Assembly: GCF_003627095.1 (NCBI RefSeq) | Contig: NZ_CP032627.1 | Location: 1,860,001 to 1,924,000 of the forward strand | Source of the DNA: Lactococcus allomyrinae | Lineage (GTDB): Bacteria > Bacillota > Bacilli > Lactobacillales > Streptococcaceae | Direction: 5' to 3' | Length of the DNA: 64,000 bases | The notes under the pieces: generated by a model | What the model was told of the DNA's origin: nothing | The model's input: only the letters and a program-made list of their open reading frames with translations | The model's database searches: none | Translations under genes and position numbers: made by a program | Shown: piece after piece, positions 52,868 to 64,000 of the stretch | Numbering within the stretch: the stretch's first letter is position 1 | Layout of the letters: each line of letters starts with the position of its first letter

Positions 52868-55800
52868 TTAAAAGAAGTCTTCAAAAAGGCTGAGTTGATT
52901 ATCATCAGGCATTCCTCCTAGAATACCCATATTTGTCATATTTTCAATAATTGTTTGAGAAACTCCACCACGCTTGCGGAGTTCCATTTTACTCAAGAAT
53001 TCACCATCTTTTCTTGCTGAAACAATTTGTTTTGCAACGTTCTCTCCCAAACCATCCATCGTAACAAATGGTGGGATTAACGTATCACCATCAATCACAA
53101 ATTCCGTTGCTTCTGACCGATAGAGGTTGATCTTACCAAAAGTAAACCCACGTTCCAACATCTCATTACAAAGTTCTAACGTTGTATAGAGGTTAGTCTC
53201 AACATTTGTCGCATCAAAACCTTTATCCTTAATTTCTTTCATTTTGGCTTTGACCGCTTCAAGCCCTGCACCCATGACTCCAATATCAAAGGCAGTCGCC
53301 CGAATAGAAAACCAAGCACAATAGTAAAGAATAGGTTGATGAACTTTAAAATAAGCCACTCGTAGTGCCATCATGATATAGGCCGCCGCATGAGCTTTCG
53401 GAAACATATATTTAATCTTAGAGCACGACTCAATATACCACTCTGGGACATCGTGTGCACGCATCGCTTCGACATAACGTTCTCGCTCATCAACAGGCAT
53501 TTTATTCCACATTCCTTTACGCACGCGCTCCATGATGCTAAAGGCCATCGAGTTATCCAATCCTGCATGAATCAAATAAACCATGATGTCATCCCGACAG
53601 CCAATAACGCTTGACAAGTCCGCAATACCTTGTTGAATCAAGGTTTGAGCATTTCCTGCCCAAACGTCTGTACCATGAGAAAGACCAGAAATTTGTAGCA
53701 AATCAGCAAAAGTTTTTGGTTTAGCCTCCGCAATCATGTTCATGGAGGTAAAAGTTCCCATCTCTGGGATACCAAGTGTGCCAAGCTTGACACCCAGTTG
53801 TTCAGGAGTAACCCCCAACGACTCTGTACCACTAAAAAGCTGCATAACTCCCTCATCGTCCATTGGAATATCTTTTGGTACAATACCCGATAAACTTTGT
53901 AACTTACGAATCATCGTAGGATCATCATGCCCAAGAATATCGAGTTTCAAAATGTTGTCATGAATTGCGTGGAAATCAAAGTGAGTCGTTTGCCATTCAG
54001 CGTTGACATCATCAGCTGGATATTGCACAGGACTAAAATCGTAAACATCCATATAATTTGGGATAACGATAATCCCACCAGGGTGCTGACCTGTTGTTCG
54101 TTTGACACCTGTGGAACCAGCAGCCAATCGGTCAATTTCTGCATTGCCATAAAACTGATCGTAATCGCGCTCATATCCTTTGACAAATCCAAAAGCTGTT
54201 TTTTCCGCGACTGTACCAATGGTTCCTGCGCGAAATGCGTAATCTTCACCAAAAATATCACGCACATCTAAGTGAGCAAAAGGTTGGTCATCACCCGAGA
54301 AATTCAAGTCAATATCAGGAACCTTATCCCCTTTAAAACCAAGGAAAGTTTCAAAGGGAATGTCATGTCCGTCCTTGATGAGCTTGTGTCCACAGTTTGG
54401 ACAATCCTTGTCTGGCATATCATAGCCAGAACCATATGTTCCATCATCAAAACATTCAAAATATTGACATTCTGGGCAACGATAGTGAGGCGCAAGCGGA
54501 TTAACTTCTGTAATACCAATCATCGTTGCAACCAAACTAGAGCCGACAGAACCACGGGAACCAACGATATAACCACGTTCATTAGAGCGTTTTACCAACT
54601 CCTGCGAGATAATATAAACCACCGAAAAGCCATTCCCCAAAATTGAACGCAGCTCTTTTTCTAGCCTTGCATCAACAATATCAGGTAAAGGGTTTCCATA
54701 CCACTCATGTGCTCGTTCATAAGTCAAACGTACTATACGTTCTTCAGAAGATTCTCCACCTTCAAAAACCATTTTAGGAGTATAAAGATCATCACGCACA
54801 GGAGTCAAAGTTTCAAATTCATCAGCCATTTTTTGAGTGTTTTCAATAACAATCTCACGTGCTGTTTTTTCATCAAGAAAACTAAAATCTTTTAACATCT
54901 CATCCGTTGTGCGAAAATGAGCTTCGGGAAGTGGTAACGGTTTAGCTTTCTCACCATGGCCTTGAGTCCAGTTAATTTCCGCTCCCAGCCCTAGACTCCT
55001 CACAATGATTTCACGATAAATGGCATCTTCGGGGTTGAGGTAATGAAGATTGCCTGTCGCAAGTACTGGTTTACCAAGTGTCTTACCAATCTTGATTAGG
55101 TCTTTGAGTGTTTTTTCTAGTTCTTTTTCAGACTTAAATGATCCACCAGCTACCAACGCTCTATAGAGCGCTGGTGGAAAGATTTCAATAAAGTCATAAA
55201 ATTTTGCAATTTCCAATGTTTCTTCAAAAGTTTTATTCGTAATTGCATCAAACACTTCACCAACTTCGCAGCTAGAACCAATGATAAGGCCTGTACGATG
55301 TGCTTCAAGTACGCTACGTGGGATTCTCGGTACTCCTGCATAATAACGAACATTGCCATAACTGACCAGTTTAAAAAGATTTTTCAATCCTTCTTGTGTT
55401 TTGGCATAAAGCGTAACGTGCTTTGGACGAACTTTTTTGTAAGAATCTTCCGATACAAGCTTATCATTCAACTCTAAAAGACTTATCCAACCTGTATTTC
55501 TCGTGCGAAGTTCTTCTAGGAAGACAAAAAGCAAGCGCCCTGTAGCTTCCGCATCAAAGTTTGCCATGTGGTGATGTTCAAGACCGATTTGGAACTTTTT
55601 AGTCAATTGACCCAAACCGAACCGCTTCATTTCAGGATATAAATTTCTAGCAAACTCTAGGGTATCTACGACAGGGTTTGTAATGATTGGCAAACCATTT
55701 CTTGAATAGTTCATGTTCATAAAACCGACGTCAAATGTGGCATTGTGGGCAACCAAAATTGTCCCTTCACAGAATTTTTGGAACTTCGTTAACACATCAT

Positions 55801-57775
55801 AAAGTGGTTTCGCATTTTTTAGATGGTCATCTGTAATTCCTGTCAACTCTGTGGTAAATTCACTTAGACGATATCCAGGATTGATAAATTCATCAAATTC
55901 ATCAATAGGATTTCCTTTATGCATTTTTGTTGCCGCAATCTGAATTAAGTCATTATGAACAGCTGAAAGTCCTGTTGTTTCCACGTCAAATACAACGTAA
56001 GTTGAATCGTACATATCAACATCCGCTTCATTATAAACAATCGGAATCTTATCTTCTACAAGATTTGCCTCAACACCATAAATGATTTTAACTCCATTTT
56101 TCTTCCCCGCTTGATGAGCTTCCGGGAAAGATTGTAAACCACCATGGTCCGTAATTGCTATCGCCTTATGGCCCCATCTTGCAGCTTGAGCAACAAGACT
56201 TGAAGCAGAGGGAATAGCATCCATCTGACTCATGTTGGTATGTGCATGAAATTCCACACGCTTTTCATCAGATTTGTCTTCACGAACATTTTGTGTTGGA
56301 ATTTCAATGAAATCTGATAGCTGAAGCACTAAATCGTTTTTAAAATTATCACGTTGTACTGTCCCTCGTACACGACACCAAAGTCCTGCTTTGATTTGCT
56401 TGGCAAGGTTGATTTCTTCATCTCCACGTACCCAACGTTGGACATAAAAACTGGATGTATAGTCAGTCATTTCAAATTCGAGAAGATAGCTGATGTTGCC
56501 AGTTTTGCGAGATTTAATTTCGCGGAGTTCTCCTTTAAAGACGTAACCCTCAAAAATAACTGGTCCGTTCGTTGAAAATTCACTGACAGAGCGCATTGGA
56601 GTGATTGGCTCATTGTTTTTAATTTCACGTCCAAGTTGAATTTTATCAGATTTTACGGCTTTGATTTGGAGGGCTACTCTATCTACAGTTGGTTTAGACT
56701 GAATTTCAATTATAGCATTTGCTGTCATCACAAGGTCATCTTTATATTTATCATGTTCAATATTTCCTTGAACACGTAACCACAGCGCACCATTCAAGCT
56801 GTCAGCAAGGTTTTCATTTTCGTCAGTACTGACAGAATCATTCATCGCTTTAACTTGACTTACAATTTGGTCAAATTGAGCAATTTCTTCATCTTTACGC
56901 CCCCATTTGGAAATCATAAAGGTTGATGTTTCGTCAGCCATTTTCAGCTCTAAAATATGATTAGTTTTTCCTGACTCTTTACCTGTAAATTCACGATGAG
57001 CCGCTTCAAATACAACACCTTCAAAAATGACACCCGAACCTTCACCAGCAATAAAAGCCATGCTCGTAATTGGGCTTTGTCCACTAATTTTTCGCCCAAA
57101 AGCAATGCCATCTGACAACGCTGTCTCAACGAATTCTGGCTTAGTTTCTCTAGTATTTTTATTTTCTCTATCTTCTGTTCGCTGTTTTTTAATCTCATTG
57201 ACTTGAGCTTGTTCAGCTGCTTGTACCGCCAACCTTGCAGCTACTTTTTCTTCATGAGCAGCTACTGACAGTTCCGTAAGTTTCTGATCAACAACTGGAC
57301 GAATTTTTAATTCACCAAAACCAAAATCAGCAAATCTTTGCTCTAAAGCCGGGAAATATTTTTTGACAAACCAGTCAATCCGTGGATTATCTTCAACAAG
57401 CAAGTTAATTTGCACACCACGTTGTTCTAAATGATATTTTTTAAACACACTCGCAAATGCTGAATCAGAAAGTTCTGGAAGAGTCAATGCGTATTGATAA
57501 TAGTCATTGAGCTTTTGTTCATCAAAATCACTCTCACGTGTGCTGACAGAAATTTTTGTTTGGGCAATATTGGAAAAGGCTGCCTCTGTCAGCTCTGACA
57601 ACATCTTGTAAGTACTGACAGGCAAGATTTCATCAAAAATAAGCTGAAAGTGCCAGAATTTACTTGCTGTATGCACCTCGACATTCTCAATATCAGCATG
57701 AGAGAAATAACTTGAATGGCGTGCACGATCAGGTAGTTTTATTTGCTCCATCAATTTCTCAAAAAGATTTTCCAT
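52868..57775 (-). CDS. polC: DNA polymerase III alpha subunit, PolC type
   Basis: 1635 residues, longer than the roughly 1437 of B. subtilis. Replicative polymerase with built-in proofreading. Order: N-terminal domain; two OB-like segments (around 57095-56690 and 56620-56290); PHP domain ([15 protein letters not shown]); DEDD exonuclease ([20 protein letters not shown]); polymerase palm ([13 protein letters not shown]); zinc-finger Cys pairs (CPECQYF and CPNCG); C-terminal helix-hairpin-helix region ending with the clamp-binding QLSLFEDFF. The extra length is explained by the duplicated OB segment. Confidence 0.97.
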   Translation of the reverse strand: MENLFEKLMEQIKLPDRARHSSYFSHADIENVEVHTASKFWHFQLIFDEILPVSTYKMLSELTEAAFSNIAQTKISVSTRESDFDEQKLNDYYQYALTLPELSDSAFASVFKKYHLEQRGVQINLLVEDNPRIDWFVKKYFPALEQRFADFGFGELKIRPVVDQKLTELSVAAHEEKVAARLAVQAAEQAQVNEIKKQRTEDRENKNTRETKPEFVETALSDGIAFGRKISGQSPITSMAFIAGEGSGVIFEGVVFEAAHREFTGKESGKTNHILELKMADETSTFMISKWGRKDEEIAQFDQIVSQVKAMNDSVSTDENENLADSLNGALWLRVQGNIEHDKYKDDLVMTANAIIEIQSKPTVDRVALQIKAVKSDKIQLGREIKNNEPITPMRSVSEFSTNGPVIFEGYVFKGELREIKSRKTGNISYLLEFEMTDYTSSFYVQRWVRGDEEINLAKQIKAGLWCRVRGTVQRDNFKNDLVLQLSDFIEIPTQNVREDKSDEKRVEFHAHTNMSQMDAIPSASSLVAQAARWGHKAIAITDHGGLQSFPEAHQAGKKNGVKIIYGVEANLVEDKIPIVYNEADVDMYDSTYVVFDVETTGLSAVHNDLIQIAATKMHKGNPIDEFDEFINPGYRLSEFTTELTGITDDHLKNAKPLYDVLTKFQKFCEGTILVAHNATFDVGFMNMNYSRNGLPIITNPVVDTLEFARNLYPEMKRFGLGQLTKKFQIGLEHHHMANFDAEATGRLLFVFLEELRTRNTGWISLLELNDKLVSEDSYKKVRPKHVTLYAKTQEGLKNLFKLVSYGNVRYYAGVPRIPRSVLEAHRTGLIIGSSCEVGEVFDAITNKTFEETLEIAKFYDFIEIFPPALYRALVAGGSFKSEKELEKTLKDLIKIGKTLGKPVLATGNLHYLNPEDAIYREIIVRSLGLGAEINWTQGHGEKAKPLPLPEAHFRTTDEMLKDFSFLDEKTAREIVIENTQKMADEFETLTPVRDDLYTPKMVFEGGESSEERIVRLTYERAHEWYGNPLPDIVDARLEKELRSILGNGFSVVYIISQELVKRSNERGYIVGSRGSVGSSLVATMIGITEVNPLAPHYRCPECQYFECFDDGTYGSGYDMPDKDCPNCGHKLIKDGHDIPFETFLGFKGDKVPDIDLNFSGDDQPFAHLDVRDIFGEDYAFRAGTIGTVAEKTAFGFVKGYERDYDQFYGNAEIDRLAAGSTGVKRTTGQHPGGIIVIPNYMDVYDFSPVQYPADDVNAEWQTTHFDFHAIHDNILKLDILGHDDPTMIRKLQSLSGIVPKDIPMDDEGVMQLFSGTESLGVTPEQLGVKLGTLGIPEMGTFTSMNMIAEAKPKTFADLLQISGLSHGTDVWAGNAQTLIQQGIADLSSVIGCRDDIMVYLIHAGLDNSMAFSIMERVRKGMWNKMPVDERERYVEAMRAHDVPEWYIESCSKIKYMFPKAHAAAYIMMALRVAYFKVHQPILYYCAWFSIRATAFDIGVMGAGLEAVKAKMKEIKDKGFDATNVETNLYTTLELCNEMLERGFTFGKINLYRSEATEFVIDGDTLIPPFVTMDGLGENVAKQIVSARKDGEFLSKMELRKRGGVSQTIIENMTNMGILGGMPDDNQLSLFEDFF

Positions 57776-57912
57776 GATTATATTCTTTCTACTACGATTT
57801 AACTTTTAAAAATGCTCTCAGAGATCGCTCCGTTAGCTACTTTTCCCATCAAAATTATGAAAACTACTCAAAACCGTTTGCTAAGAAAAGTCGCATCACT
57901 CTTTCTTGAAGT

Positions 57913-57932
57913 TTTTGACAAATTTGTCAAAA
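57913..57932. promoter_or_regulatory. Perfect 20-bp palindrome upstream of polC
   Basis: TTTTGACAAATTTGTCAAAA. Lies in the 260-bp region between polC and the upstream gene, next to TTATAAT on the minus strand (about 57948). Possible operator; terminator-like AAAACTT...AAGTTTT at 57955-57983. Confidence 0.45.
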
Positions 57933-58038
57933 GTCTAATATCAATTATAACACAAAAAACTTACCCATTTGGACAAGTTTTTTGTTATTTACTTTATGCT
58001 ATACAAGCCAAGTATTTTACAGTGATTTGGCATGAATC

Positions 58039-58593
58039 TCAAAATATATCAGAAGAATTTATAAAAGTTTTATTCTTTTCATCCATTCCAAGAAAATAAA
58101 GAGCTTCCTCCAAAGATTGAGCTTCTCCTCTTTCAAAATACCGAATCAAGTGATGAAGTGCAGCGGCTGATTGATATTTGGTTGGAATACGGTCAAATGA
58201 GGCTAACTCTCTTTTAAATCCTTTACGCTCATCTTCAAGTTTCTTTGTTCCAATTTCTAATGTCTTTCGTTGCTTTTTATCTACCTGCTCAATAATAGAT
58301 TTTTTTATAAATTTTCTTAAACTCATTCCCATCAAAATAATATAAAGCGACATTAATGTGATAATTAGAAACACTAAAAACACAAGAGGAAGATGAGCAA
58401 GTTCTCCTCCTACCACAATCGCAGCCAGAAGTAAAATTCCTAAAACGAAGATTTTCAACTGTCTTCTACGAATAATTTGCTTCTCAAACTGACCATAGAA
58501 TGTTTCACTTTTCTGCTTATTATCTTCTAAGTGTTCAAGCAGCGTTAGCACTTTTTGGCAATAAATTAAATCTTTATTCGCAGTTTCTTCCAC
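58039..58593 (-). CDS. Two-TM membrane protein, unknown
   Basis: 184 residues from GTG at 58593, chosen because AAGGA lies 5 bases upstream; the longer frame uses TTG at 58686 without a good site. A helical N-terminus (LIYCQKVLTLLEHLEDNKQK), two adjacent membrane helices, and a charged helical C-terminus containing RGEAQSLEEALYFLGMDEKN. Not recognised. Downstream of the flavoprotein gene. Confidence 0.6.
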   Translation of the reverse strand: MEETANKDLIYCQKVLTLLEHLEDNKQKSETFYGQFEKQIIRRRQLKIFVLGILLLAAIVVGGELAHLPLVFLVFLIITLMSLYIILMGMSLRKFIKKSIIEQVDKKQRKTLEIGTKKLEDERKGFKRELASFDRIPTKYQSAAALHHLIRYFERGEAQSLEEALYFLGMDEKNKTFINSSDIF

Positions 58594-58688
58594 AATTGTC
58601 CTTTCATTTGCTTGTTCAAAAGCCTTACTTTTATTTATCGCTTTCTGGTAAACTTCAAATAGGAAGTAGTGCGAAATTTTGAACAAAC

Positions 58689-60020
58689 TTATTTTTCATT
58701 TTCACGCATTAAGCGCGCTAATATACGATTAAAACCCCGTGGGTCTTTATATCCATGCTCAAAATAAAAATCTGTAAACTCAATATCTTCAACCGTCAAT
58801 TCTTGTTGGATTGCAAGCGACACAATATTAACATATTCTGCCATATCTTTAGTTTTTCCTATACATTGCAAGCCGAGAATCTTATGAGTTCTCCGTTCAT
58901 AAATCATCCAAATATTACTTGGAGAATGCCCCTCTAGATGCTGATTTAGCATATGTACCGCATCTGCATCATAACCTGACTCTACCGCTTGCTTCATGGT
59001 GATACCAGTCATAGCAAGAACAAGATCGTTCATTGGTACATGATAAGTTCCTTGTGTACTATTAATTTTTTGACGAGGGCCACCTAGATTAATTGCCGCA
59101 ATTTCTCCATCTCGCACTGCATCTGAAGCATGGGGTAAATAGAGATTTTTATCAAGCAGGTTGACGTAAGTTGTTGAAACATCTCCAACTGCAAAGACAT
59201 CCTGATGACTTGTCTGCATATATTCATCAACCAGTATTGCGCCATTATCCCCAAGTTCAACTTGATTGCTGAGTAAGTATGAATTAGGCCGAAAGCCAAT
59301 CGTGAATATCGCGCCATCTACTGCGAGAGCTTCTCTTGCTTCCATATTAATAATTGTTGCTCCGCCCTCCCCTGTAATAGAGGTTACATCGGTATTCAGT
59401 ATTGTTCTGATGCCTTCAGAATTAAGTTGTTTTTCTAGCAGATGACTTGCAGGTTCATCAAGATAATCATTCAATAAGCACTTGTTTCGATGAATCATTG
59501 TTGTCTGAATCCCTCGACTTTGAGTAATACGAGCAAACTCTACCCCTGTCATTCCACCGCCAATAACAGCTACTGACTTAGAGTTTTTAAGAAATTCATC
59601 TGTTTCGATAGCATCCTCCATACTCTTTAAAAAGTAAAGTTTGCTTTCTTTATCAAAAGGAATAGATGGCATTGATGGATAAGAACCTGTTGCAAATATT
59701 AACTTATCATAGGTATCTGTCAATAGTTTATCCGAATCTAATATGCGGTAAGTTATCTTTTTTGATTTTATATCAATCGCCTCAACTACCGTTTTCATCT
59801 GCATAGCCAGACCGACCCTTTCCAATTCATAGACAGAGGAATAACTTGATTGAAAAAGTGTCGTCTTTCTACCAGAAAGGTAAGAAATAATTCCTTGAGA
59901 AACAAAAGAAACCTGGTCACGCTTGTCGTAAAGCGTGATTTCGGCTTCGGGGTACTCTTCTAACGCTCGCAGCGCTGCACAAATGCCCGCATGAGAGCTA
60001 CCAACAATTACTATTTTCAT
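58689..60020 (-). CDS. NADH oxidase-like flavoprotein lacking the redox Cys
   Basis: 443 residues from ATG at 60020 (MKIVIVGSSHAGICAALRAL); an upstream ATG at 60038 is possible. FAD/NAD disulfide-oxidoreductase family (VAVIGGGMTGVEFA for NAD; VDEYMQTSHQDVFAVGDVS for FAD). At the place of the redox Cys42 of Nox/Npr (FxSCG) it has VSFVSQGI, Gln42. Without the Cys, four-electron reduction of oxygen to water is not expected; H2O2 formation or another acceptor is possible. Confidence 0.85.
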   Translation of the reverse strand: MKIVIVGSSHAGICAALRALEEYPEAEITLYDKRDQVSFVSQGIISYLSGRKTTLFQSSYSSVYELERVGLAMQMKTVVEAIDIKSKKITYRILDSDKLLTDTYDKLIFATGSYPSMPSIPFDKESKLYFLKSMEDAIETDEFLKNSKSVAVIGGGMTGVEFARITQSRGIQTTMIHRNKCLLNDYLDEPASHLLEKQLNSEGIRTILNTDVTSITGEGGATIINMEAREALAVDGAIFTIGFRPNSYLLSNQVELGDNGAILVDEYMQTSHQDVFAVGDVSTTYVNLLDKNLYLPHASDAVRDGEIAAINLGGPRQKINSTQGTYHVPMNDLVLAMTGITMKQAVESGYDADAVHMLNQHLEGHSPSNIWMIYERRTHKILGLQCIGKTKDMAEYVNIVSLAIQQELTVEDIEFTDFYFEHGYKDPRGFNRILARLMRENEK

Positions 60021-60066
60021 GGCAAATTCTTTTATCATTAGTTATGTCCAGAAATTCTGAACAATC

Positions 60067-61953
<1,887 letters not shown>

Positions 61954-62174
61954 TCAGAAGTTGTGAAAAGTAGGGGAATTTTTGGTTCTACGCTTGCGTA
62001 GATTCAAAATTTCATCATTTTTCGCAAACTTCTAGCGTTCCAGACTCAGGGACTCAGTTAAATAAAATATGAGTCAACTCTAGAGATAACTACGCTTTTG
62101 ATTTGCAGAACCATTGCGACTGTCCTAGGTACTTCGTACTTCAGCAACATTACTGTGGAAAAGTCATTTTTATA
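61954..62174 (-). other. rseP-proS spacer
   Basis: 220 bases. TCTACGC-TTGCGTAGA palindrome near 61990-62005. GTACTTCGTAC palindrome near 62130. No T-box consensus (no AGGGTGGNACCGCG-like sequence). No gene seen; TTGACTCATATTTTATTTAAC near 62090-62070 on the minus strand could be a weak promoter. Confidence 0.4.
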
Positions 62175-63458
62175 TTAGTGGACAAAGGCACGTAGAATGT
62201 CATTCCAAGTAACGGCAATAAAGAGTACAACCATAAAAACAACTCCGACAAGTGTAATGATTGATTCCTTCTCTTGTGATAAGGCTTTTCCCCGAATTGC
62301 CTCAATGATGTTCAGTACAATTTTTCCACCATCAAGCACTGGAATTGGGAAAAGGTTCACAATTCCAAGGTTAATAGAGAGCATGGCAAGAAGATAAACA
62401 ATAGCTGTCAATCCAGCACGGGCAGCTTCACCACTCAACTGGTAAATTGCTACTGGTCCTCCTAATTTATCCAGACTCGGTCGTGCAATCAAGCTACCTA
62501 GTGCTTTAAAGATAGCTGTTGCTGCTTGTCCTGCTTGAACAAAACCGCCTGTCACCTTGTCAAAGAAGCCCGTTTTAATTGATTGCATGATTCCTACACG
62601 GTAAGCACCATCAATTTTTTTTGGTGTTACTGACAGTTCCTTGTCAGCACCGCCTCTACTAATTTGAAGGTTTAATTTTTTGCCTTCAGAAGCTGTAATT
62701 GCTGATACAACTTCCGACCAGTTGTCAGTATTTTCTCCGTTTACAGACTGAATCTTATCGCCAGCTTTCAATCCTGCACTATAAGCTGGTGTGCTGTGTT
62801 CAACTTGTCCAACTACATTTGTATTTGACGGGACTCCACCTTGCATGAAGGTTAAGACGATAAAGGCTATAATTCCTAAAATGAAATTATTCAGCGGTCC
62901 GCCAAAGTTTGTCAGTATTTTATGAATAACACCTACTGATTGATATTGAACATCAATCGGTGCAATACGAACTTCTGTCCCATCTTCTTCAATGATTGTC
63001 GCATCATGGTAAACACTGTACCGCTTTGTTTCGCCGAAAACCTCACCTTCAATATATAGCTCTTTTTCAAAATCATAATCGGTCACAAGCATTGGAATAG
63101 CGTGGTCAAGCTCTACGTGCTCTGACAGATTAATTCTTGTAATTTTATCACTGACAGAAACGCTGTCAGTAACTTCTGATTCTGTCAGTCCCATGACAAG
63201 AGATGCTGGCATACCCTTTTTAATCTCAGTCTTGTCATCACCCCATCCGGCCAAACGGACATAGCCTCCCAGAGGTAAAATACGAATAGTATATAACGTC
63301 CCATCTTTAGCGCGATGAGCAAAGATTTTTGGTCCCATGCCGATTGCATATTCGCGCACCAAAATTCCTGCACGTTTTGCCCACCAAAGATGACCATACT
63401 CATGAATCGCAACAATAATTCCAAAAATGATGATGAAGGTAATCAAAGTCTCAATCAA
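62175..63458 (-). CDS. rseP: RseP/S2P-type intramembrane zinc metalloprotease
   Basis: 427 residues. Active site AIHEYGHLWWAKR (His19-Glu20-His23) in the first helix, a PDZ domain (about 210-290; AGLKAGDKIQSVNGENT) and the second metal motif LFPIPVLDGGKI with Asp in helix 3. Cuts membrane-embedded substrates such as anti-sigma factors or pheromone precursors. Downstream of cdsA, upstream of proS as in other lactic acid bacteria. Confidence 0.95.
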   Translation of the reverse strand: MIETLITFIIIFGIIVAIHEYGHLWWAKRAGILVREYAIGMGPKIFAHRAKDGTLYTIRILPLGGYVRLAGWGDDKTEIKKGMPASLVMGLTESEVTDSVSVSDKITRINLSEHVELDHAIPMLVTDYDFEKELYIEGEVFGETKRYSVYHDATIIEEDGTEVRIAPIDVQYQSVGVIHKILTNFGGPLNNFILGIIAFIVLTFMQGGVPSNTNVVGQVEHSTPAYSAGLKAGDKIQSVNGENTDNWSEVVSAITASEGKKLNLQISRGGADKELSVTPKKIDGAYRVGIMQSIKTGFFDKVTGGFVQAGQAATAIFKALGSLIARPSLDKLGGPVAIYQLSGEAARAGLTAIVYLLAMLSINLGIVNLFPIPVLDGGKIVLNIIEAIRGKALSQEKESIITLVGVVFMVVLFIAVTWNDILRAFVH

Positions 63459-63612
63459 TAAAAATCCTCCTGTTTGAGAAGTAGGGAAAGTTTGTTTTTC
63501 ATTTAGCCAAACTTTTTCCGTTTTAAACTCAATTTTTCCATTTCATTTAATTATTAGGTAAGCTCTAGTACCCTTTAACATCTAAAAGCACTGCTAACAC
63601 ATTTAAAAGTGA

Positions 63613-63639
63613 ATTATACTAGTTGCGTAGTAATGTCAA
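63613..63639 (-). promoter_or_regulatory. rseP promoter
   Basis: Minus strand TTGACA (63639-63634), 15 bases, TATAAT (63618-63613). Both boxes are perfect; the spacer is short. A CCATTG/CAATGG hairpin lies just upstream (63641-63662), perhaps ending cdsA transcripts. Confidence 0.55.
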
Positions 63640-63743
63640 TCCATTGTTGATTTTTTCAATGGATTAGTCCTAGTATAAAAACTCAGAGATTCCAACTTGG
63701 ACTGAATTTCTAAAAATATAATGGCTTTTAAGACCACACATAA

Positions 63744-64000
63744 TTAAAAAAGTCCAAGCAAGTGCATGATTGGGAAAACGAAAATAAGATTGTCAAATCT
63801 GTCAAGAATACCCCCATGACCTGGCAACAGTTTCCCAGAATCTTTCACTCCAAAATGTCGTTTAATACTTGACTCTACCAAATCTCCAATTTGTCCCACA
63901 ATAGAAAAAATTACCGTGAACAAAATCAATTTTATAAAGCCGATTTGAGGTAATTCTTTGCTATAAAGGAAAAACATAATCAGAGCAACCACAACAGCTG
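63744..64000 (-). CDS. cdsA: Phosphatidate cytidylyltransferase, C-terminal part
   Basis: The last 85 or so residues; the start lies beyond the window and the frame is open to 64000. The family signature [20 protein letters not shown] followed by GILDRFDN is complete. Makes CDP-diacylglycerol for phospholipid synthesis. Precedes rseP. Confidence 0.93.
   Translation of the reverse strand, partial: AVVVALIMFFLYSKELPQIGFIKLILFTVIFSIVGQIGDLVESSIKRHFGVKDSGKLLPGHGGILDRFDNLIFVFPIMHLLGLF

Noticed and set aside
61954-62174. T-box riboswitch upstream of rseP/proS
   Set aside because: No T-box consensus and proS has only a short leader.

Overview
The window looks like a Lactococcus chromosome (low GC, Gram-positive). 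The evidence is the S10/spc ribosomal cluster, pbp2A-rpmG-secE-nusG, the zinc operon zitRSQP with its paired ZitR boxes, a comGA-GG operon, a 1635-residue PolC, and proS-rseP-cdsA. Species cannot be decided from the sequence alone. Most genes lie on the minus strand.

Region 1 (1 to about 23.1 kb) is accessory DNA that reads as part of an integrated conjugative element. Its minus-strand transfer operon runs from a sortase-anchored giant adhesin (7.0-12.1 kb, broken by a frameshift), through a dedicated class A-like sortase, small membrane proteins and a VirB2-like two-TM protein, to a VirD4-like coupling protein and a VirB6-like protein cut by the window edge. Next comes an island of unrecognised membrane proteins with an XRE regulator (12.3-16.6 kb). 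It includes two parallel pairs in which a plus-strand membrane gene overlaps tail to tail with a small minus-strand membrane gene started by GTG. After that come HTH and RHH regulators, a duplicated 63-66 aa gene, an EndA-like membrane-anchored nuclease coupled to a 54-aa membrane protein, a structured GC-richer non-coding stretch (20.04-20.34 kb), a DnaD-like replication protein and a cluster of three tRNA-like sequences (21.6-21.92 kb). No relaxase, VirB4 or integrase is inside the window.

Region 2 (23.2-30.9 kb) holds a lipoprotein gene and the S10/spc ribosomal operon rpsJ to rpsN. It has a clear promoter and structured leader, an extra internal promoter before rplX, and it stops after rpsN instead of continuing to rpsH.

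Region 3 (31-48.4 kb) holds malQ with a LacI-type operator and cre site, mscL, a MATE transporter coupled to thrC, nusG, secE, rpmG, an OatA-like acyltransferase, pbp2A, a DUF1275 protein, an RluD-type pseudouridine synthase, and the zinc uptake genes zitP, zitQ, zitS and zitR.

Region 4 (48.6-64 kb) holds the competence pilus operon comGA-GG (comGB frameshifted), an XRE regulator, polC with a duplicated OB-like segment, a membrane protein, a NADH-oxidase-like flavoprotein with Gln in place of the redox Cys42, proS, rseP and the end of cdsA.

Three frameshifts (adhesin, 22.4 kb gene, comGB) can each be repaired by one extra G in a G run, so sequencing error must be excluded. The palindrome CTGTCAGTACTGACAG recurs through the core chromosome, in terminators and inside coding sequences.
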